A stretch of DNA of 64,000 nt. Origin: Pseudomonas segetis. GTDB taxonomy: Bacteria > Pseudomonadota > Gammaproteobacteria > Pseudomonadales > Pseudomonadaceae. The position numbers were made by a program, and so were the translations under genes. Positions within the stretch are counted from its first letter, which is position 1; every line of letters starts with the position of its first letter. The notes under the pieces were generated by a model. The model was given only the letters and a program-made list of their open reading frames with translations, made no database searches and was not told the DNA's origin. The stretch is taken from positions 1,077,104-1,141,103 of the forward strand of contig NZ_FZOG01000001.1 of the NCBI RefSeq assembly GCF_900188155.1. Reading direction: 5' to 3'. Shown in pieces: positions 54,430-63,309 of this stretch.

Positions 54430-57400
54430 ATGAAAAGGTCTATTGAAGTAATTGATCGCGCTGCCAGCAATAAAGTCAACCTGCTAGCCAACGGCAGTCT
54501 AACCCTGACATTGAATGAACCCAGTGTTGTATTAGTGCAGGCCTCCATTTCCGATGTTCGTGGTTATGAGCGAGACGGGAATGATCTGTTGATACATATG
54601 AAGGATGGCAGCGTCATTCGTTGTGATGACTATTTCAAAGTCGATGAAACCCAGCAGCACAGCGAGCTTGTATTTCAAGATCAAAACGCTGCGCTGATTC
54701 ATGTCAGCTTTGCCGAGATGCCCGGGCTTGCCCCGGGGCAGTTGATGCCGCTAACCCCCCAGGTCGAAGTGCTTAACAGCATTGATCCCTTGCTCTATGG
54801 CAGCGACGACTTCGCTGGATATGGGCTGTTGGGCCTGATTGGTGCCGGTTTGGGTGGCGCCTTGGTGGGGGCGGGGCTGGATGATGACGGTGGCGGACAT
54901 GACCGGATTCAATATGTCGATAACAGCTTGCCGGCTGAAGTTGCCCAGCCTTCATTTATAGCGACTGACAACCAGGGCCAGTTGCAGACCTTGTTGACCT
55001 CAGGGAGCAGGACCGATGACCTGAGTCCGACATTCAGCGGTAGCGGTGAGGCCGGTGCAAACATCCAGATCATAAACCAGCAGGCTGTGGTTGTTGCCAG
55101 TGCCGAGGTAGGTGCTGATGGTACCTGGACCGTCACGCTTGCCGATCAGGCCCTGGGGCAACATAGCTATGAAGTAATCCAGCACAGTGGTGACAGCATT
55201 CTGAGTGCAGGCAGGATCAGCATCGAAATTCTTGGTAATAACATCGAGCTGGCGATTGATCCCATAAGCGGCGACAACCAGCTTGGTGAAAGCGAGGCGG
55301 GTGCCCCCCTTAGCCTGAGCGGCAGTGCAACCGGCCTTGAATCAGGTACGCAAGTCATGGTTTCAATCGCAGGCGAGCGCTATATAACCCAGGTTGACGA
55401 GGCCGGCGGGTGGCGTATCGAATTGCCAGTCGAGGTGGTTGCTGGCCTGCATGATGGGTTTTACACCGCCCAGGCGAGCGCTACCGATCCTACCGGGAAC
55501 TCGTATGCGGCTTCACAAGGTTTTTTTGTGGACACTTCGGCCCCGGTTGTGAGCATCAATGCCGTCGCGCTGGATGACGTACTGAATGCTTCGGAGGTGA
55601 CGACCGCCCAGACCATCAGTGGCTCAGTGATGGGAGCTGAGGCAGGCCAGACTGTCAGGGTCGATGTTGGGGGCACCCTGCATGAGGTCTTGTTGGGCGC
55701 TGACCATAGATGGGCTGTGGATATTCCAAGCGCCATGTGGACTGCAATGGGGGATGGCGCACTGACAATCACCGCCAGCATTACCGATGCTGCCGGAAAT
55801 ACGGGCGAGGCTAGCCGTGGTATCTCGATTGCTGCGGGGCTGCCTGGCTTACGCGTCTCGACCCTGTCTGGCGACGATGTTATCAACGCAATAGAACACG
55901 CCCAGGACCTGGCTGTCTTTGGTACAAGCAGCGGACTTGCACCCGGCCAGACAGTAACAGTCACTATCGCGGGTGAAAGCTACCTGACCGCAATCAATGC
56001 CGATGGCAGTTGGCAGATTGGTTTGCAGGCCAGTGACGTTTCAACCTATGCGCAAGGCCCGCTGGACATACATGTCAGCAGTGCCGATGCTTCAGGCGAC
56101 CCTGTGGCGATCAATCATCAGCTCATGGTTGATCTGGCTGACACTGCGGTCAGTATCAATGCCGTGGCGCAGGACAGCATCATCAACAGTGACGAGCAAG
56201 GGTCTGGCTTGCTGCTTTCGGGTGCAACAGCCAATGTCGAAGCTGGCCAGGTCGTGGTTATCAACTTTGCGGGCCATCAATATCAAGCAACAGTAGCGGG
56301 TGACGGGGAATGGGCGGTTGCCGTGCCTGCTGCCGACCTTGCGGGGCTCTCTGATGGCTATCGCAACCTGGAGGTTCAGGTCACCAATACCCAAGGCAGC
56401 GTTGCGCGCAGTGGGCAGATCGTTGAGGTTGACCTGACCTCGCCGATACTGGTTATCGACCCGACCACCAGTGGCAATGGATCAAGCTTGGCGCAGGACG
56501 ATCTGCTCAATAGCTCGGAGGTCAATCAGGATCTTCTGGTCAGTGGCGTGACTTCTGCACAGGCAGGACAGCCCCTGACGATTAGTCTAAATGGTCAGGA
56601 TTACCAGGCCGTGGTTGGCGAGGCTGGAGCATGGAGCTTGAGCATTCCCTCCGCGATTTTTTCGTCTGCTCCCGATGGCCCTTTATCGATCACGGCAACG
56701 ACCACCGATAAAGCGGGCAATCGTGTGCAGCAGTCGCGCGAGTTGACCGTCGATACGGCGGCTCCGGTGATCAGCATCAATAGCCTTGCTGGCGACGACA
56801 TCATCAATGCGAACGAGAAAGCCGATGCAGTTCAGGTCAGCGGGCATGCAAGAGGACTGAGTGGCGGGGAAGTCCTGACAGTCAGCCTCAATGGCAAGGA
56901 TTACACCACTGCTGTCGGGGCTGATGGTGACTGGGGTCTTTCCGTTGCTGCTGCCGATATTGCAGCTCTGCCCGATGGACAGTACAGCATCGTTGCCCAG
57001 GTTGCAGACGCAGCTGGCAATGGTGCTTCGACGCATCACGACGTTGAACTCGATACCCAGTTGCCAACCATCAGGATCGACACTGTTGCCGGTGACAACG
57101 TTATCAATAGCGTCGAAAAGAGTGCCCCTGTCGAAATCAGCGGCTCTTCCACCGGCCTGGACTCAGGTGCAATTGTCTCTGTAGTGCTTAACGGCAAGGA
57201 TTATCAGGCGACTGTAGCGGCTGATGGCAATTGGAGTACCGAGATCCAGCCTGGTGATTTTGACGCTGCGCACGATGGCCAGCATAAACTGTCGGCATCA
57301 GCCGTGGATGACATTGGCAATCAGGCAATCACCTACACCACTGTGGTGATAGGTACGCTCAACGCAGTTATCAGCATCGATACCATTGCCGGTGACGATC

Positions 57401-60400
57401 GTATAAACGCGGCTGAGGCTGGGGCCAGTGTCATGGTTAGCGGCAGCGTGCTCAATGTTGAGCCAGGGCAGGTCGTTAACTTGTCCATGGACGGCTCGGA
57501 CTATACCGCAACGGTCAATGATGACCTGTCCTGGGCGGTAAGCCTGCCCAGTTCGGCATGGTCGGCCGCGGCCGAGGGCAGTCTGACTATCGACGCCAGT
57601 GTGTCCAGTGTCGAAGGCAACAATGCCTACGCCAGTCGCGATGTTGTCGTGGATTTCACGGCGCCGGTTGTGACCATCAATAGTGTTGCCGGTGATGATG
57701 TCATCAATGCAAGCGAGCACAACCAGGCGCTTGAAATCACAGGTGGAACCAGCGGCTTGGCGGGTGGTGAAGTCATCAGGGTCAGTCTCGAAGGCCGGAT
57801 CTATGCCACCACTGTCAATGCTGACGGTAGTTGGGGGCTAACCATTCCCAGGGGCGATGTAGCGGCACTGCCGACCGGCACAGTCAGCATTGATGCCAGC
57901 GTCGCAGACACTGCGGGTAATCTCGGCAGCGCGAGCCATGGGGCCAATGTGGTCCTGGAGCCCCCCATTGTGACTATCGGTGTGGTCTCTGGCGATGATG
58001 TGATCAGTGCCGCCGAGAAGATGCAGTCGCTTGATATCAGCGGTACTTCCAGTGGTCTGGCTGCAGGTACAGGCATAGAAGTGAGCCTCAATGGGCGCAA
58101 CTACAGTGCCAGCGTAGATGGTAATGGTGCATGGAGTGTTAGCCTGCCTGACACTGATGTCGCCTCGTTCGGCAAGGGCGACCTGGCCATTACCGCGCAG
58201 GGCAGCGATGCCATTGGTAACCTTGGTACCAGCATGCGAACAATCACCGTTGATGGGGCTGTGCCCACGATTACTATTGACCCGCTAACAGCCGACAACA
58301 CAATCAATAGTGCCGAAGCAGCTGCAACCCAGATCTTGACCGGTAATGTCACGGGCGTTGCTGCTGGTCAGGCCCTAAGCATCGAGATTGATGGCCAGCA
58401 CTACAGCACCAGCATTGACGGCAACCTGAACTGGTCGCTGGATCTACCGGGTAGCATCTGGAACAGCATTGCAAGTGGCACTGTGCCGATCACGGCAACT
58501 GTCGGTGGAGTCACTGAACTGAGCCCCGTGACGCTGGATGTCAATGCGCCTGCGGTCAGCATTGATACGGTCGCCAGTGACAATGTCATTGATGGAACCG
58601 AACAGAAAGCCGGGCAGGTTATCAGTGGCACGACTGACGCCGAGCCGGGCCAAATTGTAGAGGTCGCTTTCAACGGTCGTACTTATCACTCGGTGGTGGC
58701 CGATGATGGCGCCTGGCGTGTGAATGTTGATGCGCGTGATTTCCTGTATACGCCAGATGGTAACTACACAATCAGCGCAGCAGTGACTGATCAGGCCGGC
58801 AACAGCGGAGCTCGAGACGCTTCTGTATCTCTGCAGGGGGATGCGCCCAGTGTAACCATCGACAGCTTCACCGTTGACGACATTCTCAGCAAGCTTGAGC
58901 AAGGTTCCGTCCAGGTCATTTCGGGTACGTCATCGGTTGATGTCGGGCGCACCGTCACCCTGACACTAAACGGCAAGGATTACAGCGCCACGGTACAAGC
59001 TGACCATGGCTGGAGCCTGGTGATAGGCACGACTGACCTGGCTGCCTTGGTCGATTCTGGTGTTTACACTATCCACGCGGCGGCAACAGACAGCGTGGGC
59101 AATACCGGTTTTAGCGATCGCTCTTTTAGTGTTGATCTCAGTGGCCCATCGATGACGCTGACGATCGACAGCATCAGCCAGGACACGGGTTCATCCAGCA
59201 ATGACTTCATCACCCATGATACCGCCTTGGCGATCAACGGGACGCTGGGCGCTGCGTTGGGGGCAGGCGAGCTGATGCAGATCAGCCTCGACGGCGGAGC
59301 CAGCTGGATAGACCACCATGTGTCCGGTACGGCATGGACCTATATAGACAACCGAGTGCTGGTTGATGGCAACCATGACTATGCAGTTCGCGTGATCGAC
59401 TCCCTGGGAAACCTGGGCTCAACCGCCAGCCAGTTGGTAACGATTGATACCAGTGCGCCTGCATCAGCCATAGCCATCACCAGCATCACCGATGACACTG
59501 GGTTATTCGCCGATTACATCACGCAGGACACCAGCCTGAGGGTCAATGGCAGCTTATCCAGCCCGCTTGCGGTTGACGAACGGGCGCAAATCACCCTGGA
59601 CAGCGGGGTGAACTGGACTGACTTGAGCGTTGCGGGTACAAGCTGGAATTATGTCGACAGCCGGGCCTTGGTTGATGGCTCATACCAATACACGGCGCGC
59701 GTGATCGATGCGGCCGGCAACATCGGCTCAACCTATACGCAAACAGTGGTTGTCGACACCGCCGCGCCGCTGACCACAATTAGCATTGACAGCGTCACGG
59801 ATGATACCGGGGGCTCTGCAACCGACTACATCACCCGCGATAACAGCCTAATGGTGAACGGCACACTCAGTGCAGCCCTGCATCTAGATGAAGTTGCACA
59901 GATTAGCCTTGACGCGGGCGTCACCTGGATCAGTCTGGTGCCCAGTGGCTTGACCTGGAGCTATACCGACGGCCGCTCGCTATCCGATGGTTTTTACAGC
60001 TATCAAGTTCGAGTTGTTGATCTTGCCGGTAACTCGGGGCCGGTCGAGCAGCAGATCGTCAGGGTCGACCACACGGCGCCCACCACATTGGTCGGTGTCG
60101 ACAGCATCAGCGACGACACAGGACTGTCAGCAACGGATTTTGTCACCCGAGATACAAGCCTGACGTTGTCTGGCACCTTGGGCAAAGCGCTGGAAAGCGA
60201 TGAATATGCACAAATCAGCATTGACGGGGGGGCTACCTGGACCACCCTGACTGATGTTCATGGTATCCAGTGGAGCTACGCCGACTCGCGCTTACTAAAC
60301 GATGGAAACCATAGCTACCAGCTCCGGGTTATTGATCAGGCTGGAAACATGGGCCCCATGACAAGCCAAGAGGTTGTAGTGGACACTACTGCACCGCTGG

Positions 60401-63192
60401 AGCAGGCAACAATTACCGGCTACTACGACGACCAGGGCGGGCGCCAGGGCATTCAGAGCACCGAGAACATTACTGACGACACCGCGCCGGTCCTGCGGGG
60501 TGGGCTTACGGCTGAGTTGCAAGGCGGTGAAGTACTCAGGATTTTCCAGAATGGTATTTATCTGGGCACCGCAGCTGTGAGCGGGACTACCTGGACCTAT
60601 GCGCTCAGTGGCCTGCAAAATGCAAATTCATACGACTACCAGGCGGTGGTTACTGACGCGGCAGGCAATACGACCACATCGACCGGTTACACCTTGAATG
60701 TGGATACCAGCGCCCCGGGGACTGTCACCCTTGATTCACAAGTGACCTCGGACACAACGCCTGTGCTGCGCGGCACCTTGATGGAAGAGCTGAGTGCCGG
60801 GCAAGTGCTGTATGTGGAGGTTGATGGCATCACCTACTCGTCCAGTGCCAGCTATGGTGACGGCGGGGTTGTGATCGATCCGGAAAATCGCACTTGGTAT
60901 CTGCAAATCCCTGGCAGTCACCCCCTTGGCCTCAACACCTATGACGTGATCGCTCAGGTGGTCAATGAGGGCAATAATGGCAACCTGACAAGCCAAACCT
61001 TCAGCGGGGCGCAGGTTGTAGTGGCTGAGCTGGCTATCGATACGCAATGGGCTGGCGCTGCACCTCCAACCAGGACAACCAACCAGGAAGGGCTGGGCTA
61101 CAGCATTGGCGAAAATGGTCTGTGGAACATCGTATCCAACACGGCTGTTTACCGCAGTAGCGACTTGAACGCCTACAGCACCGATGTTCTGGTCAAGGAA
61201 AGCTTGACTGGCAACACGGTCAACTACAGCTATTTCGATCTGGATCGAGATGGCGATATGGATATCTTTGCGACCCAAAGTAACTACACGCGGCCATTTC
61301 AATACTGGCAGAACGACAGTGGCAGCTATACCAGCAAAACAATCGCATACGGAGGTCTGGATACCTTCTATGGCGGCACTGTCGCATATGACCGCACGGG
61401 TAACGGCTATCTCGACCTGGTACTGGGTGACAGCAACCTGGATAGCTATTCGGCCGGCTGGTTCAACAACAATCAAGACGGCACCTTCACGCAGGACATC
61501 ACGACTCGTGGCTTAGCCCCGTCCTATACCTTTGGTGCCAGCGTGTCCGGCGTAGATATCAATAATGATGGCACCATTGATATCACGGCCCAGATCAATG
61601 GGGGAGGCGCCAGTAACGGTTACGCGCTTGGTGTCATCACCAATAATGGCGATGGCAGCATGAGCATTGGCCAGGTGGTGAACAATGTGTTCAATGATGG
61701 CGGTGGTGTCGACAATGTAGGCACGAGCATGACCTGGGCCGACTTCAATGGCGATGGCAACCTCGACCTCTACCTTAACCAGCACTTTGCCAGCTCGAAT
61801 AAGGCCGCGGTCATAATCAACAACAACGGGACCTTGGACAACTTCGTTGAAATCAGCGCAGGGCCGGATATCCGTTCACGCATTGCCCTGGCTGTCGACT
61901 GGGATCATAACGGCACCATCGACATTGCCAAGATGGGTGGCTACAACAACGGCGACAGCATCCAGATAATTCTCAACAATGGCAATGGCTTGAGTTGGAC
62001 CGATGCCAACCTTGACTACAGCTACGGTTCGCGGCTGACCGGTGCGGCTGCACTGGATTATGACTGGGATGGTGCTGTCGACCTCATTGGCTTTACCAGC
62101 AATGGCAACGCTTTTGTGGTGGAGAACAGCAACACTGTTGCCGAAGGGACATCATTACACCTGCGGATACTCGATCAGAACGGCATCAACGCTTTTTATG
62201 GCAACACTGTGCAGTTGTTTGACAGCGGTGGTGCATTAGTCTCGAGCCAGATACTTAACCCACAATCCGGAGTCGGTGTGAATGACAGTTCGGCACTGCT
62301 GAACTTCTATGGCCTGAGCGCGAGCGAAACCTATTCTGTGAAGCTGGTCCGCATCGTCGATGGTGTGCGTGCCGATGTGGGCGAGAGCCTCAATACTGGC
62401 TGGGGGAGCTTGACCACAGGCGATGCCGCGCATAACTACGTTTTATCGGCCGAGGCGGGTAATGCCAACAATGATGGCGCCTTTATCGGTACCGGATACA
62501 ACGACACATTCATGGCAACAGCCGGCTCCGACGCCTATAACGGCGCAGGTGGCTGGAACTACAGCTCTGGGCACGGTACTTGGGTTGCGGCCAGTGGCGG
62601 GATGGATATTGTCGACTACGGCCTCGCAAACAGTGGTGTCACTGTCGACCTGAGCTCCAGCGCAGTGCAGGACACTGGGTTCAATCTGTCCCAACTTGTG
62701 GATATTGAAGGTGTTTCCGGTAGCGACTTTGACGAAACATTCACTGGCAGCACCGGGGACAACCTGTTCAACGGCCGTGGTGGTAACGACATCATCAATA
62801 TCAGCAACGGCGGGCACGACACGCTGATATACAAGCTGCTCAATACCTTCGATCCAACCCTGGGCAACGGAAGCGATAGCGTCCATGGTTTTACCATCGG
62901 CACCTGGGAGGGCACCGACGACACGGATCGCATCGATATCAGCGAGTTGCTCAACAGCGCAGGTTACACCGGCACAGGCAGCGCCACTTATGTCGATGGA
63001 GTGGCAACGCTGGATGCTTCGACAGGAAACATCGAGGACTACCTCAATGTGCTGCAAAACGGCGCCAATACTGAGATTCAGTTCGATCACGACGGACTTG
63101 GCAGCGCGTCCCTGCCGACTACGGTGGTTTCATTAAGCGGCGTGCAAGTCGATTTGGCAACGCTGCTGGCCAATCATCAATTGCTGGTTTGA
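54430..63192 (+). CDS. giant Bap-like biofilm adhesin secreted by type I system
   Basis: A 2920-residue surface protein. Residues 1-155 form a BapA-prefix-like domain with a hydrophobic Gly-rich stretch (GYGLLGLIGAGLGGALVGAG, about 134-153). After one Ig-like unit, about 13 tandem Ig-like repeats of 95-105 residues fill 271-1572, most with an IAGDDxINxxE start and LNGKDYxATVxADGxW core. Five repeats of a second class (SISDDTG ... TWxYxDxRxLxDG) fill 1573-2097. Six calcium-loop FG-GAP-like repeats span about 2258-2567 (DLDRDGDMD, DFNGDGNLD). RTX-like GGNDII motifs and a VCA0849-type T1SS signal (DRIDISELL ... LATLLANHQLLV) end the chain. No LapG-type TAAG cleavage site was seen. Probable role: cell-surface adhesion and biofilm matrix. 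Confidence 0.93.
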   Translation: MKRSIEVIDRAASNKVNLLANGSLTLTLNEPSVVLVQASISDVRGYERDGNDLLIHMKDGSVIRCDDYFKVDETQQHSELVFQDQNAALIHVSFAEMPGLAPGQLMPLTPQVEVLNSIDPLLYGSDDFAGYGLLGLIGAGLGGALVGAGLDDDGGGHDRIQYVDNSLPAEVAQPSFIATDNQGQLQTLLTSGSRTDDLSPTFSGSGEAGANIQIINQQAVVVASAEVGADGTWTVTLADQALGQHSYEVIQHSGDSILSAGRISIEILGNNIELAIDPISGDNQLGESEAGAPLSLSGSATGLESGTQVMVSIAGERYITQVDEAGGWRIELPVEVVAGLHDGFYTAQASATDPTGNSYAASQGFFVDTSAPVVSINAVALDDVLNASEVTTAQTISGSVMGAEAGQTVRVDVGGTLHEVLLGADHRWAVDIPSAMWTAMGDGALTITASITDAAGNTGEASRGISIAAGLPGLRVSTLSGDDVINAIEHAQDLAVFGTSSGLAPGQTVTVTIAGESYLTAINADGSWQIGLQASDVSTYAQGPLDIHVSSADASGDPVAINHQLMVDLADTAVSINAVAQDSIINSDEQGSGLLLSGATANVEAGQVVVINFAGHQYQATVAGDGEWAVAVPAADLAGLSDGYRNLEVQVTNTQGSVARSGQIVEVDLTSPILVIDPTTSGNGSSLAQDDLLNSSEVNQDLLVSGVTSAQAGQPLTISLNGQDYQAVVGEAGAWSLSIPSAIFSSAPDGPLSITATTTDKAGNRVQQSRELTVDTAAPVISINSLAGDDIINANEKADAVQVSGHARGLSGGEVLTVSLNGKDYTTAVGADGDWGLSVAAADIAALPDGQYSIVAQVADAAGNGASTHHDVELDTQLPTIRIDTVAGDNVINSVEKSAPVEISGSSTGLDSGAIVSVVLNGKDYQATVAADGNWSTEIQPGDFDAAHDGQHKLSASAVDDIGNQAITYTTVVIGTLNAVISIDTIAGDDRINAAEAGASVMVSGSVLNVEPGQVVNLSMDGSDYTATVNDDLSWAVSLPSSAWSAAAEGSLTIDASVSSVEGNNAYASRDVVVDFTAPVVTINSVAGDDVINASEHNQALEITGGTSGLAGGEVIRVSLEGRIYATTVNADGSWGLTIPRGDVAALPTGTVSIDASVADTAGNLGSASHGANVVLEPPIVTIGVVSGDDVISAAEKMQSLDISGTSSGLAAGTGIEVSLNGRNYSASVDGNGAWSVSLPDTDVASFGKGDLAITAQGSDAIGNLGTSMRTITVDGAVPTITIDPLTADNTINSAEAAATQILTGNVTGVAAGQALSIEIDGQHYSTSIDGNLNWSLDLPGSIWNSIASGTVPITATVGGVTELSPVTLDVNAPAVSIDTVASDNVIDGTEQKAGQVISGTTDAEPGQIVEVAFNGRTYHSVVADDGAWRVNVDARDFLYTPDGNYTISAAVTDQAGNSGARDASVSLQGDAPSVTIDSFTVDDILSKLEQGSVQVISGTSSVDVGRTVTLTLNGKDYSATVQADHGWSLVIGTTDLAALVDSGVYTIHAAATDSVGNTGFSDRSFSVDLSGPSMTLTIDSISQDTGSSSNDFITHDTALAINGTLGAALGAGELMQISLDGGASWIDHHVSGTAWTYIDNRVLVDGNHDYAVRVIDSLGNLGSTASQLVTIDTSAPASAIAITSITDDTGLFADYITQDTSLRVNGSLSSPLAVDERAQITLDSGVNWTDLSVAGTSWNYVDSRALVDGSYQYTARVIDAAGNIGSTYTQTVVVDTAAPLTTISIDSVTDDTGGSATDYITRDNSLMVNGTLSAALHLDEVAQISLDAGVTWISLVPSGLTWSYTDGRSLSDGFYSYQVRVVDLAGNSGPVEQQIVRVDHTAPTTLVGVDSISDDTGLSATDFVTRDTSLTLSGTLGKALESDEYAQISIDGGATWTTLTDVHGIQWSYADSRLLNDGNHSYQLRVIDQAGNMGPMTSQEVVVDTTAPLEQATITGYYDDQGGRQGIQSTENITDDTAPVLRGGLTAELQGGEVLRIFQNGIYLGTAAVSGTTWTYALSGLQNANSYDYQAVVTDAAGNTTTSTGYTLNVDTSAPGTVTLDSQVTSDTTPVLRGTLMEELSAGQVLYVEVDGITYSSSASYGDGGVVIDPENRTWYLQIPGSHPLGLNTYDVIAQVVNEGNNGNLTSQTFSGAQVVVAELAIDTQWAGAAPPTRTTNQEGLGYSIGENGLWNIVSNTAVYRSSDLNAYSTDVLVKESLTGNTVNYSYFDLDRDGDMDIFATQSNYTRPFQYWQNDSGSYTSKTIAYGGLDTFYGGTVAYDRTGNGYLDLVLGDSNLDSYSAGWFNNNQDGTFTQDITTRGLAPSYTFGASVSGVDINNDGTIDITAQINGGGASNGYALGVITNNGDGSMSIGQVVNNVFNDGGGVDNVGTSMTWADFNGDGNLDLYLNQHFASSNKAAVIINNNGTLDNFVEISAGPDIRSRIALAVDWDHNGTIDIAKMGGYNNGDSIQIILNNGNGLSWTDANLDYSYGSRLTGAAALDYDWDGAVDLIGFTSNGNAFVVENSNTVAEGTSLHLRILDQNGINAFYGNTVQLFDSGGALVSSQILNPQSGVGVNDSSALLNFYGLSASETYSVKLVRIVDGVRADVGESLNTGWGSLTTGDAAHNYVLSAEAGNANNDGAFIGTGYNDTFMATAGSDAYNGAGGWNYSSGHGTWVAASGGMDIVDYGLANSGVTVDLSSSAVQDTGFNLSQLVDIEGVSGSDFDETFTGSTGDNLFNGRGGNDIINISNGGHDTLIYKLLNTFDPTLGNGSDSVHGFTIGTWEGTDDTDRIDISELLNSAGYTGTGSATYVDGVATLDASTGNIEDYLNVLQNGANTEIQFDHDGLGSASLPTTVVSLSGVQVDLATLLANHQLLV
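55240..59145 (+). repeat. 13 tandem Ig-like repeats, class A, in the adhesin
   Basis: Each unit is about 285-320 bp and encodes 95-107 residues with a shared pattern: an opening strand like VSIDTVAGDDVINAxE, a SG-x-GLxxGQxVxVxLNGKxY core and a closing ATDxAGN. Units are divergent in DNA sequence, which argues against very recent expansion. Confidence 0.85.
59146..60718 (+). repeat. five tandem Ig-like repeats, class B, in the adhesin
   Basis: Units of about 315 bp encode DSISDDTG-x-SATDFITRDTSLxLxGTL ... QISLDGGxTWxxL ... YxDxRxLxDGxxxYxxRVIDxAGNxG. They form a separate family from the class A repeats. The fifth unit is the most degenerate. Confidence 0.85.
61200..62130 (+). repeat. six FG-GAP/VCBS-like calcium-loop repeats in the adhesin
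   Basis: Six D-x-[DN]-x-[DN]-G-like loops occur about 150 bp apart (near 61237, 61388, 61556, 61739, 61892 and 62053), each followed by a hydrophobic strand. This predicts a beta-propeller-like, calcium-binding module before the C-terminal secretion signal. Confidence 0.78.
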
Positions 63193-63203
63193 TGGCGACC
63201 AGG

Positions 63204-63232
63204 TCAAAAGGGGCGCTATATGCCCCTTTTGA
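63204..63232 (+). terminator. intercistronic hairpin between adhesin and exporter genes
   Basis: A perfect 11-bp stem (TCAAAAGGGGC / GCCCCTTTTGA) with a seven-base loop lies 12 bp after the adhesin stop. It may act as a partial terminator or as an mRNA-stabilising structure. Confidence 0.6.
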
Positions 63233-63309
63233 CACGCACAGGCTTTCAATCGCAGGCGTTCGCAATCGCGAACACAGGACCGTGGCTATTGCTGGACAGG
63301 ATGTCTTTA

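Noticed and set aside
55240-60718. CRISPR or satellite repeat
   Set aside because: The periodicity of about 300 bp is coding, in frame and protein-level only; there are no identical short repeats with spacers.
62460-63192. RTX toxin (haemolysin-like) interpretation of the adhesin C-terminus
   Set aside because: Only a short RTX-like stretch is present, with no pore-forming or enzymatic domain; the long Ig-like stalk points to an adhesin.
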